Positions 36,050 to 43,634 of a stretch of DNA of 64,000 bases are shown here, one piece after another. The notes beneath the pieces were generated by a model. It worked only from the letters and a program-made list of their open reading frames with translations, made no database searches and was not told the DNA's origin. The stretch comes from Falsiroseomonas sp041690465 (lineage in GTDB: Bacteria; Pseudomonadota; Alphaproteobacteria; Acetobacterales; Acetobacteraceae): assembly GCF_041690465.1 (NCBI RefSeq), contig NZ_JAWLHG010000002.1, positions 124,001 through 188,000 of the forward strand, in the 5' to 3' direction. The translations under genes were made by a program, and so were the position numbers. The first letter of the stretch is position 1, and every line of letters begins with the position of its first letter.

Positions 36050-36505
36050 ATGCCCACGCGCGACACGCCCTATGGCGCCTTCAACTTCCTCGTCGAGTTC
36101 AACGACGGCACCTCCGCCACCAGCGCGCTCGGCGGCTTCTCGGACGTGACCGGACTCGGCACCGAGATCACCCTGATGGAGTACCGCCAGGGCAACGACC
36201 GCGAGAACCGCGTGCGCAAGGTGCCCGGCCTGCACAAGGCGGCCGACGTCACCTTCAAGCGCGGCATCATGGGCACCACCAACTTCTGGACCTGGGTGTC
36301 GGAGACGCGCACCAGCCCGAACACGCAGCGCAACATCGAGATCACGCTGAATGACGAGCAGGGCAATCCGGTGCTGCGCTGGAAGCTGCTCAACGCCCGG
36401 CCGATGAAGTGGACCGGGCCGAACCTGGCCGGGAAGGGCGGCAGCGAGGTGGCGATGGAGGAGCTCGTCGTCTCCGCCGAGGGCTTCGAGTTCGGCGAGG
36501 TCTGA
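36050..36505 (+). CDS. Contractile injection system inner tube protein (Hcp-like/gp19 type)
   Basis: A 151-aa tube subunit. The pattern matches T4 gp19/Afp1/Pvc1 proteins: YGAFNFLVEFNDGTSATSALGGFSDVTGLGTEITLMEYRQGNDRENRVRKVPGLHKAADVTFKRGIMGT, then NTQRNIEITLNDEQGNPVLRWKLLNARPMKWTGPNL and EEL.VSAEGFEFGEV. These hexamerise into the rigid inner tube that carries cargo. It follows the main sheath by 16 bp. Confidence 0.95.
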   Translation: MPTRDTPYGAFNFLVEFNDGTSATSALGGFSDVTGLGTEITLMEYRQGNDRENRVRKVPGLHKAADVTFKRGIMGTTNFWTWVSETRTSPNTQRNIEITLNDEQGNPVLRWKLLNARPMKWTGPNLAGKGGSEVAMEELVVSAEGFEFGEV

Positions 36506-36518
36506 GGCGGCGCGGGCC

Positions 36519-38177
36519 ATGCCCTTCCCCGAGCTCCTGCTGCGCGAGGCGCCGGCGCCGGCTTCCGGGCTGTCCGCGCGTGCCGATGTCGCGCTGTTCG
36601 TCGGGCTGGTGCCGCGCCGCGACGCGCCGCTGCCGCACGCGATCCGCGCCGCGCTGGAAGCCGCGGGCTGGGCGGGCGCCGGCAGCTTCGCGCGGCCGGA
36701 TGCGCAGGTAGAGGCCCTGCTCGACATGCCGGTGGCGGTGGAGGGCTGGGGCGCCTTCGAGGAGCTGTTCGACTGGGACGGGCGGCTGGTCGAGGCCGGG
36801 GACGAGCGGCGCATACCCTGTCCGCTGGCGCTCGCGGTGCGCAGCTTCTTCGCGGCCGGCGGCGTGCGTGCCTGGGTGGTGCGCTGCGGCGACCCGCTCC
36901 CGCTGCTGCGGCGCGGATCCTCGGCCGCCATCGCGGCGCAGAATGCGCGCCTGCTCGCCTGGGCGCCGGCCGCGCCGCCGCCGGATGCGGCGCAGCGCGT
37001 GCCGCTGATCGGCGGGCTGAACGGGCTTGGCAACGAGCCGGACCCCACCGCGCCCGCCACCTGGCGCGGCGTCGGGCATGCCTGGGGCGTGGAGGAAGCG
37101 GCGATGCTGCTGCTGCCGGACCTCGCCGAGCTTGCCGGCGGCGTGCCGCGGCCCCTGCCGGCGCCGCCCGGCCCGCCGCCGGTGCCGGAGGCCTTCCGGC
37201 CCTGCGCGCCGCCTGTGCAGGACAGTGCACCGCCGCAGCAGCGCGTGCGGCTGGCCTTCACCGCGCCGCGGCTCGACCGCGACGGCTACAGGCTGTGGTC
37301 GCAGGCGCTGGCGCAGGTGCTGCGCATGCTGGCCACGCCGCGTGGCGCCGCGCATCGGCGCGACGTGACGCTGATCTCCAGCCTGCCGCTGCCGCAGACG
37401 GCGCGCGATGCCGCGCCGGCGGAGGCCGAGGCGTGGCCGCTGGCGCTGCTCGACGAGGCGGGAATCCCGGCGCCCGGCGTCAGGCTGCGCGATGCGGCGG
37501 GGCTGGGCAGCGCGCGGCTGCAGCTCGGCTATCCCTGGGTGGAGACGGATGCCTCCGCCGCGCTGCCGGAAGGCGTGGAGGCGCCGGAGGGCGTGCTGGC
37601 CGGCACCATCGCAGCCGGCTCGCTGCGGCTCGGCGCCTTCCGCTCCGCGGCGGGAAGCGCCCTGCCTGCGGTGCACCGCACGCTGCCGGAACTCGGCACC
37701 GGCGCGCTGCGGCGCGGGCTGCCGGACAGCGACGCGGCGGATTGGCTCGGCGCGCGGCTCTCGCTGGTGGCGCGGCGGGTGGAGGGGTTCGGGCTGCTTT
37801 CGGATGCCACCATGTCGGCCGACGCGTCCTGGCGGCCGGGCGGGGTCTCGCGGCTGATGGGCATCCTGCTGCGCGCCGCGCGGACGCTCGGGCAGGAGCG
37901 CATCTTCGACAGCTCCGGCCCGGCGCTCTGGGCCGAGCTGCGGCTGGAGCTGGAGGCGCTGCTGGAACGGCTGCGCGGCGCCGGCGCGCTGGATGGCCCG
38001 ACGCCCGCCGCGGCCTACACCGTGCGCTGCGACCGCAGCACGATGACGCAGGCCGATCTCGACAATGGCCGCGTGATCGCAACGCTCGCCTTCCAGCCGG
38101 CCTATCCGGTCGAGCGCATCACGGTCACGTTGGCGCTCGCCGAGGCCGGCCTGGCGCTGCGGGGGAGGGCGGCCTGA
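36519..38177 (+). CDS. Second, divergent sheath-like protein
   Basis: A 552-aa protein with a poorly conserved N-terminal two-thirds, including FARPDAQVEALLDMPVAVEGWGAFEELFDWDG where other sheaths place their insertion, and then a recognisable sheath C-terminus: ASWRPGGVSRLMGILLRAARTLGQERIFDSSGPALWAELRLELEALLERLRGAG and the terminal AYTVRCDRSTMTQADLDNGRVIATLAFQPAYPVERITVTL. That end closely parallels the main sheath's RCDRTTMTQNDLDNGR block. Afp/PVC loci carry two or three sheath paralogs; the extra one may form the first ring on the baseplate. Starts 13 bp after the tube gene. Confidence 0.85.
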   Translation: MPFPELLLREAPAPASGLSARADVALFVGLVPRRDAPLPHAIRAALEAAGWAGAGSFARPDAQVEALLDMPVAVEGWGAFEELFDWDGRLVEAGDERRIPCPLALAVRSFFAAGGVRAWVVRCGDPLPLLRRGSSAAIAAQNARLLAWAPAAPPPDAAQRVPLIGGLNGLGNEPDPTAPATWRGVGHAWGVEEAAMLLLPDLAELAGGVPRPLPAPPGPPPVPEAFRPCAPPVQDSAPPQQRVRLAFTAPRLDRDGYRLWSQALAQVLRMLATPRGAAHRRDVTLISSLPLPQTARDAAPAEAEAWPLALLDEAGIPAPGVRLRDAAGLGSARLQLGYPWVETDASAALPEGVEAPEGVLAGTIAAGSLRLGAFRSAAGSALPAVHRTLPELGTGALRRGLPDSDAADWLGARLSLVARRVEGFGLLSDATMSADASWRPGGVSRLMGILLRAARTLGQERIFDSSGPALWAELRLELEALLERLRGAGALDGPTPAAAYTVRCDRSTMTQADLDNGRVIATLAFQPAYPVERITVTLALAEAGLALRGRAA

Positions 38178-38701
38178 TGCCGGTACCCGTGCCCGGAGGC
38201 CAGGATGCGCTGACGCCGCTGCCCGGCTTCGCTTTCCATGTGCATTTCGCCGCCGATGGCGGCGGCGCCTTCCCGCCCTTCGCCGATCTCGACACCGCGC
38301 TGACCGGCGGCTTCTCCGATGTGTCGGGCCTGGAAGCCTCGATGGAGGCGAAGGCGGTGAAGGTGGGCGGGCGCAACCACGGCGCCATCCAGCTTCCCGG
38401 GCCGGTGAGCTTCGCCACCGTCGTGCTCAAGCGCGGGCTGGTGGAGAGCCGCCATCTCTGGCGCTGGTGGGCGCTGTTCACCGGCGCGGATGGCGCGCCG
38501 AACGGCGATTGGCGCGCGGTGAACCGCTGCACCGTCACCATCGCCATGCTGCGCGGCCGCACGCCGGTGCTCGGCTGGAAGCTGATGCGCGCCATGCCGG
38601 TGAAGTTCCGCGCCGGCGACCTCAGCGCGCGCGCCACCGACGTGGCGATCGAGGAGCTGCACTTGGTGCACGAAGGGCTGCGCATGGAGCCCATGGCATG
38701 A
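38177..38701 (+). CDS. Second tube-like protein (Afp5/Pvc5-like)
   Basis: A 174-aa gp19-type tube protein, diverged from the first. FAFHVHFAADGGGAFPPFADLDTALTGGFSDVSGLEASMEAKAVKVGGRNHGAIQLPGPVSFATVVLKRGLVESRHLWRWW follows the tube fold order, with VTIAMLRGRTPVLGWKLMRAMPVKFRAG and a final EELHLVHEGLRMEPM. The ATG shares its A with the second sheath stop (TGATG). In related systems such a paralog adapts the tube to the hub. Confidence 0.87.
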   Translation: MPVPVPGGQDALTPLPGFAFHVHFAADGGGAFPPFADLDTALTGGFSDVSGLEASMEAKAVKVGGRNHGAIQLPGPVSFATVVLKRGLVESRHLWRWWALFTGADGAPNGDWRAVNRCTVTIAMLRGRTPVLGWKLMRAMPVKFRAGDLSARATDVAIEELHLVHEGLRMEPMA

Positions 38702-39708
38702 CCGCGCCCGCACTCGCCACCTTCCGCCAAGCGGGGCGCGACGACACGGTCGCGACGGTGACGTTCAACCCGGCCTCGCTGAAGGTCAGCCTGACCAATC
38801 GGCTCCAGGACGAGGAGCAGGGCGGCAACGGCCAGGCGCGGCAGGCCACCCGCGTCAGCACCACGAAGCTGGAGACGGAGCTGGTCTTCGACACCACGGA
38901 GCTCGGCACCGATGTGCGCGACCTCAGTGGCCGCGTGAAGGCGCTGGCGCTGGCGCCCGAGGGTCCGCATCCGCGGCCGCCGCAGGTTGAGTTCCGCTGG
39001 GGCCGCTTCAGCTTCACCGGCGCGATCGAATCGCTGAACGAGACGCTGGACTTCTGGTCCTCCGAGGGCGTGCCGCTGCGCGCGACGCTGCAGGTGACGA
39101 TGCAGGGCCTCCGGCTGGACAGCACCGCGGCGGGCGCGCCGGCTTCGGCGGCGCTGGCGCCGGTTGCCGCCGGCGGCACGGGCGCGACGGGCGCGGCCTC
39201 GCGCGCGGGCGATCCGAATGCCGGGCGCGCGGTGGCGGCGGCGAACGGGATCGAGGATATGCGGATGTCCGCCGGCGGCTCGGTCTCGGTCTCGGCGTCG
39301 GTCACGCTGCGCGCGGCGGCATCCTTCTCGGCGGGCGCCTCGGTTGGCGCGGGAGCGGGCGCGGGATTCGGCGTCGGGGCCTCGGCGAGCGCGGGCGGTG
39401 GCGCAGGGTTCGGGATCGGCGCATCCGCGGGCGCGGGGATCGGTGCCTCGGCATCGGCCGGCGCGGGCTTCGGCGCCAGCGCCTCGGCAGGCGTCTCGGC
39501 GGGTTCGGGGGCCTTCGCGGGGCTGGGCGCGTCCAAGACCTTCGCGGCGCCGGTGCGGCTCGATGCCGCGCGGCTGCTGCCGCCGGCGCCACCCTCGGTC
39601 GGCAGCGGCGCGAGCTTCGACGTGACGGGCAAGGTGAGCGCGCCCTCCTCCACCGGGCTCTCGGCGCAGCTCGATGCCGGCATCACGCCGCGCGTGCGGT
39701 TCGGGTGA
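38698..39708 (+). CDS. Afp7/Pvc7-like tube-baseplate adaptor with Ala/Gly/Ser-rich tail instead of LysM
   Basis: A 336-aa protein. The first about 145 residues fit the CIS tube-adaptor domain: VTFNPASLKVSLTNRLQDEEQ, TTKLETELVFDTTELGTDVRD, and PPQVEFRWGRFSFTGAIESLNETLDFWSSEGVPLRATLQVTMQGL. In Afp7/Pvc7 this is followed by a LysM domain; here the C-terminal half is a low-complexity Gly/Ala/Ser run (for example ASFSAGASVGAGAGAGFGVG) with no LysM. The start overlaps the previous gene by ATGA. The missing LysM and long Gly-rich tail are unusual and may form a flexible contact. Confidence 0.82.
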   Translation: MTAPALATFRQAGRDDTVATVTFNPASLKVSLTNRLQDEEQGGNGQARQATRVSTTKLETELVFDTTELGTDVRDLSGRVKALALAPEGPHPRPPQVEFRWGRFSFTGAIESLNETLDFWSSEGVPLRATLQVTMQGLRLDSTAAGAPASAALAPVAAGGTGATGAASRAGDPNAGRAVAAANGIEDMRMSAGGSVSVSASVTLRAAASFSAGASVGAGAGAGFGVGASASAGGGAGFGIGASAGAGIGASASAGAGFGASASAGVSAGSGAFAGLGASKTFAAPVRLDAARLLPPAPPSVGSGASFDVTGKVSAPSSTGLSAQLDAGITPRVRFG

Positions 39709-39718
39709 GGAGCGTGCC

Positions 39719-39880
39719 ATGCCCGTGACGATCGAGGACGTGACGCTGGAGACGGTGGAGGCTCCGCCCTCCGCGCCCGAGCCCACGCCGCCACAGCGCC
39801 AGCCGCCTCCGGACATCGAGGCGATCATGGTCGCGCTGCGCCGCGAGCTGTCGCGCCGCGAACGGCTCTGGACGGATTGA
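39719..39880 (+). CDS. DUF5908-like small protein (Pvc6-like)
   Basis: A 53-aa protein starting MPVTIEDVTLETVE, followed by a Pro-rich linker and IEAIMVALRRELSRRERLWTD. Short proteins of this layout (MPxxIx-E-beta strand, then a helix) sit between the Afp7-like and hub genes in many contractile injection loci (DUF5908/Pvc6). The frame from 39674 is an artefact overlapping the previous gene; ATG 39719 follows a GAGG ribosome site. Confidence 0.62.
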   Translation: MPVTIEDVTLETVEAPPSAPEPTPPQRQPPPDIEAIMVALRRELSRRERLWTD

Positions 39881-39884
39881 GCCC

Positions 39885-40964
39885 ATGGCCGATGGCATGA
39901 ACATCGTCCCGAGCGCACGGCCCACCATCCGGCTGGACGGCCAGGAGCTGCCGCTGCTCTCGGCGAACATCACGCGCTTCCGCCTGCGCGAGGCGCAGGG
40001 CGGGCTGTCCTCCTGCGAGCTGACGCTGGCCGATGTGCTCTCCTTCGCCGGTGGCGGCGCGGGGTATGGCGCCACGCCCGGATCGCCGATCCGGCTCGGT
40101 GCGCAGCTTGCGATCTTTGCCGGGCGCACGGAAGCGCCGCAGGAGATCTTCGCCGGCCAGGTGACCGCGCTGGAGGCGGAGGCGGGCACGCAGACCGCGC
40201 CGCTGTTCACCCTGATCGCCGAGGACCGGCTGTTCGCCGCACGCCGCAAGCGCCGGTCGCGGCTGTTCGAGCAGATGTCGCCCGCCGAAGTGCTGCGCGC
40301 CGTGGCCGGCGATCACGGGCTGACGCCGGAGATCCGCGGGCTCGATGCGCCGGTGACGGATTGGGTGCAGATGAACGAGAGCGACCTCGGCTTCCTGCGC
40401 CGCATCCTGGCACCGCTCGATGCGGACCTGCTGGTCGTGGGCGAGCGGCTGCAGGCCGGGCCGGTGGCCGATGCGCCGCGCGCGACGGTGGCGCTGACGC
40501 TCGGCCGCACGCTGCTGCGCGCGCGCCTCACCGCCGACCTGGCGGAGCAGGTCACCGCGCTGCGCCTCGGCAGCCATGATCCGGCGAGCGGCGAGGCGGT
40601 CTCGGCGGAGGCATCCAGCGGCCGCATGGGTCCCGGTGCCGGGCGCGATGGCGCGGCGCTCCTCCGCGACGTGGCCGGGGAGGTGCGCGAGCATCTCGGG
40701 CATCACGGCCCGATGACGCAGCAGGAAGCGCAGACGCTGGCGGAAGCGGAGTACGGCCGTCGCGCGCGGCGCTTCGTGCGCGTGGACGCGACGGCCAGCG
40801 GCGATCCCGCGATCCGCGTCGGCACGCAGGTGACGATCTCGGGCGTCAATCCGTTCTTCGAGAACGACTACACGGTGGTGGAGGCGACGCACCGCTTCGA
40901 CCAGGCGACCGGCTATCTGACGGATTTCATGGCCGAGGGCGCCTATCTCGGGGTGCCGGCATGA
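39885..40964 (+). CDS. Baseplate hub protein, phage late-control gpD/VgrG N-terminal type
   Basis: A 359-aa hub protein. The D-type beta barrel start is seen in RPTIRLDGQELPLLSANITRFRLREAQGGLSSCELTLAD. FEQMSPAEVLRAVAGDHGLTPEIRG and DWVQMNESDLGFLRRILAPLDADLLVVGERLQAG form the second barrel, and EYGRRARRFVRVDATASGDPAIRVGTQVTISGVNPFFENDYTVVEATHRFD forms the final one. In Afp8/Pvc8 the hub and spike are fused; here the spike is the next gene, overlapping by ATGA. Confidence 0.92.
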   Translation: MADGMNIVPSARPTIRLDGQELPLLSANITRFRLREAQGGLSSCELTLADVLSFAGGGAGYGATPGSPIRLGAQLAIFAGRTEAPQEIFAGQVTALEAEAGTQTAPLFTLIAEDRLFAARRKRRSRLFEQMSPAEVLRAVAGDHGLTPEIRGLDAPVTDWVQMNESDLGFLRRILAPLDADLLVVGERLQAGPVADAPRATVALTLGRTLLRARLTADLAEQVTALRLGSHDPASGEAVSAEASSGRMGPGAGRDGAALLRDVAGEVREHLGHHGPMTQQEAQTLAEAEYGRRARRFVRVDATASGDPAIRVGTQVTISGVNPFFENDYTVVEATHRFDQATGYLTDFMAEGAYLGVPA

Positions 40965-41644
40965 ACGCGATCGGCCCCTTCGCCACGCCTGCCTGGTGGC
41001 TGCACGGCGCGCATTTGGCTCGTGTGGCTTCGGTGCAGGATCCCGAAGGGCTGGCGCGCGTGCAGGTGCAGGTGCTCTCGCCCGATGCGGAGGCGGAGGC
41101 GCTGCTCTGGGCGCGCGTGGCGGCGCCGTTCGCCGGCAACAACCGCGGCGCCTTCTTCATCCCGGATGTGGATGACGAGGTGCTGGTGGTCTTCGCCGGC
41201 GGCGCGGCGCGTGCCCCGATCGTCATCGGCGGGCTGTGGAACGGCGCGCAGGCACCGCCCGAGACGCTGCCGGGCGATGCGGTGGACCGATGGACCATCA
41301 CCGGCAAGGCCGGCACGCGCATCGCCATCGTCGAGGAATCGAGCGGCCAGGAGAAGGTGGAGATCGAGACGCCTGGCGGCGTGAAGGCGACGCTGACCGA
41401 TGCATCGGGCGGCAGCATCAGGCTGGAGGCCGCCGGCAACACCGTCACGATGGACACGCAGGGCGTGACGGTGGAGGCCGCGGCGAAGGTGAAGGTGAGC
41501 GCCGCGCAGGTCGAGGTCTCGGCCGGCATGGTGAAGGTGAATGCGGGCATGAGCCAGTTCAGCGGCGTGGTGCAATGCGACACGCTGATCACCAACAGCG
41601 TCGTCTCCACCAGCTACACGCCGGGCGCGGGGAACATCTGGTGA
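40961..41644 (+). CDS. Baseplate spike protein, gpV/VgrG C-terminal type
   Basis: A 227-aa protein with an OB-fold domain (ARVASVQDPEGLARVQVQVLSPDAEAEALLWARVAAPFAGNNRGAFFIPDVDDEVLVVFAGGAARAPIVIGGLWNG) and a short triple-beta-helix repeat (VEIETPGG..., NTVTMDTQGVTVEAAAKVKVSAAQVEVSAGMVKVNAG). This is the central puncturing spike. It is shorter than fused VgrG, and no PAAR tip follows directly. The start overlaps the hub stop (ATGA) and its stop overlaps the next start (GTGA). Confidence 0.92.
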   Translation: MNAIGPFATPAWWLHGAHLARVASVQDPEGLARVQVQVLSPDAEAEALLWARVAAPFAGNNRGAFFIPDVDDEVLVVFAGGAARAPIVIGGLWNGAQAPPETLPGDAVDRWTITGKAGTRIAIVEESSGQEKVEIETPGGVKATLTDASGGSIRLEAAGNTVTMDTQGVTVEAAAKVKVSAAQVEVSAGMVKVNAGMSQFSGVVQCDTLITNSVVSTSYTPGAGNIW

Positions 41645-43218
41645 GCGCCGTCACGCTGCATCCGGCGGTCCGCCGCCGCATCCTGCCGCAGGGGGAGCCG
41701 GAGGCGCCGCATGACGTGCTGCTGCGCCCCTGGGGCGGCGAGGGCGAGGCTGCGCTGATCCTCACCGCCAGCGAGGAGAGCTTCCTCGACGCCATGCTGG
41801 CGGATGCGGCGGCGCCGGATGCGCGCGCGCGGCTGGCGGCGCGGCGGGGGCGGCGGCGGGGCGCGGATCGTGTGCTGGAACTGCATCAGCCCGTGCATCG
41901 CCGCTTCCAGCTGATCCTGCTGGAAGCATGCTGCGACCTGCCGGGGCGGCCGCGGCTCGATCCGGCGAAGATCGAGAGCATGGGGTTCGTGCTGCGCCGG
42001 CGCGAGGGCGCGGGATGGCAGGGCTGGATGGCGGGTGCGCGGCGCGGCTGGATGAACGTCTCGCCCGCACTTGATCCCGATCCGGCCCGGCGCGTGCCGC
42101 CGCGTGTGGGCGGGGCCGGGGTGATCGCCGCCGAGATCGCGTTGCGCCGCGGCGCGCCGCCGCCGGCGGAGGAGGTGCTGTCGCTCTTCGTCGCGCCGTC
42201 CGAACTCTGCGCGAAGGCAGGGCGCACGCTGCTCTACGGCGTGATCCCGGTGGCGAGCGCGGAGCGCGCCGACACGCCCGAACCCTCGCCCGACTACGCC
42301 GCGCTGCCGGAGGACGAGGCCGAGGAGATGCGCCAGCACCTCTCCGCATTCCTGAAGGCGCGGCCGCGCGTGGACCTGCCGCGGTCGGAGCAGATGCTCA
42401 GCCCATCCTGGCGGCCGCTCGAAATCGCGGAGGATGCGGGCGGGGCGGATGGGCTGCTGCGCAGCTTCGGCGTCTTCCTGCACCAGCTTCTCGTCGAGCT
42501 GGATGCCTTCGGCGAGGGGAGCGCGGCGGGGCTGCTGCGCGCGGCGCTTGCCGGTATCACGCTGCCGGTCGAGCGCGACAGCTTCGGCCGGGTGACGCGC
42601 AGCACCAATGCCGCCGCCTTCTGCGCCGCGGCCGCGCCGATCCTGATCGGCGGGGAGCCGAACGCCACCGGGCTGCGCATGCCGCTGGAATGGCCCACGG
42701 TGGGCGCGGCGCTCGGCGAGCGCCTGACACAGGCGGCGCTTGCCTGCTTGTCCCAGCGTCACGCCGCGCTGTTGCCGCCGACGCCGAAATTCGACGGCGA
42801 TACGCGGCTCTACGCCGTGCGCCCGTTCGTGCGCGTGCGCGGCCACGCCGGGTGCCCGCCGCGCCTCGTTTGGGGACCGCAGAGCGAGCCCTTCCGCATC
42901 CTGCCCTGGTGGGAGTCGGACGGCCCCGCCGCGCGCATCACGCTGCCCGATGTCGCCGCGCTGAAGAAGGTGAAGCCCAACGTCGCCTTCGAGCTGCCGC
43001 CCGCGCTCGCCAACCTGCTGCAGGGCGACATGAAGAAGCTGAAGGATGGCGAAGGCTCCACCGCGGGCCTCACGCTTGGCTGGATCTGCTCCTTCTCCAT
43101 CCCGATCATCACGATCTGCGCCTTCATCGTGCTCAACATCTTCCTCTCGCTGTTCGACCTGATCTTCCGCTGGATGGCCTTCATCAAGATCTGCATCCCG
43201 ATCCCGAGGCGGCGATGA
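41641..43218 (+). CDS. Baseplate-region protein with a C-terminal hydrophobic hairpin (525 aa)
   Basis: Begins with GTG at 41641 in a GTGA overlap with the spike gene. The long N-terminal part has no recognised motif but is protein-like, with VLELHQPVHRRFQLILLEACCDLPGRPRLD and a YAVRPFVRVRGHAGCPPRLVWGPQSEPFRILPWWESDG stretch. The final about 50 residues switch to a hydrophobic segment around GWICSFSIPIITICAFIVLNIF and SLFDLIFRWMAFIKICIPIP, long enough to span a membrane twice. That is unusual in a baseplate gene and could anchor the device to a membrane. Immediately followed by gp25. Confidence 0.7.
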   Translation: MSAVTLHPAVRRRILPQGEPEAPHDVLLRPWGGEGEAALILTASEESFLDAMLADAAAPDARARLAARRGRRRGADRVLELHQPVHRRFQLILLEACCDLPGRPRLDPAKIESMGFVLRRREGAGWQGWMAGARRGWMNVSPALDPDPARRVPPRVGGAGVIAAEIALRRGAPPPAEEVLSLFVAPSELCAKAGRTLLYGVIPVASAERADTPEPSPDYAALPEDEAEEMRQHLSAFLKARPRVDLPRSEQMLSPSWRPLEIAEDAGGADGLLRSFGVFLHQLLVELDAFGEGSAAGLLRAALAGITLPVERDSFGRVTRSTNAAAFCAAAAPILIGGEPNATGLRMPLEWPTVGAALGERLTQAALACLSQRHAALLPPTPKFDGDTRLYAVRPFVRVRGHAGCPPRLVWGPQSEPFRILPWWESDGPAARITLPDVAALKKVKPNVAFELPPALANLLQGDMKKLKDGEGSTAGLTLGWICSFSIPIITICAFIVLNIFLSLFDLIFRWMAFIKICIPIPRRR

Positions 43219-43634
43219 GCGGCCCGGTCCTCACCACGCGGCGCCCGCAGCTTCCGCATGTCGCGGTGGGCTGGCCGCTGCTGCCGGTGCCGGATGCGGA
43301 AGGGCGGCTGAACTGGCCCGATCCCGCGCGCTCCGTGCGCGAGACCATCGAGGCGCTGCTGCGCACCACGCCGGGCGAGCAGCTGATGCGCCCGCTGCTT
43401 GGCGCGGGACTGGAGGCGCTGCTGCACCAGCCGAACACGCTGGAGACCCGCGCCCGCGCGCATGACGCCATCACGCAGACGCTGCGCACCCATGAGAAGC
43501 GCATCCTGCTCGACCGCGTCGAGGTGGACCAGGGCAGCAACCCGGGCGAGCTGCTGGTGACCATCGCCTATCGGCTGGCACTGACCGGCGAGCCGGGCCG
43601 CATCGCGGCGCGCATTCCCGTCGGAGGAGGCTGA
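43215..43634 (+). CDS. gp25/Afp9-like baseplate wedge protein
   Basis: A 139-aa wedge subunit. HVAVGWPLLPVPDAEGRLNWPDPARSVRETIEALLRTTPGEQLMRPLLGAGLEALLHQPN follows the gp25 pattern, including the R(S/T)V-x-E-x-I core and the EQLMRP(x)GxGL motif. DRVEVDQGSNPGELLVTIAYRLA completes it. Its start overlaps the previous stop (ATGA) and its stop overlaps the J gene (TGATG). Confidence 0.93.
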   Translation: MSGPVLTTRRPQLPHVAVGWPLLPVPDAEGRLNWPDPARSVRETIEALLRTTPGEQLMRPLLGAGLEALLHQPNTLETRARAHDAITQTLRTHEKRILLDRVEVDQGSNPGELLVTIAYRLALTGEPGRIAARIPVGGG

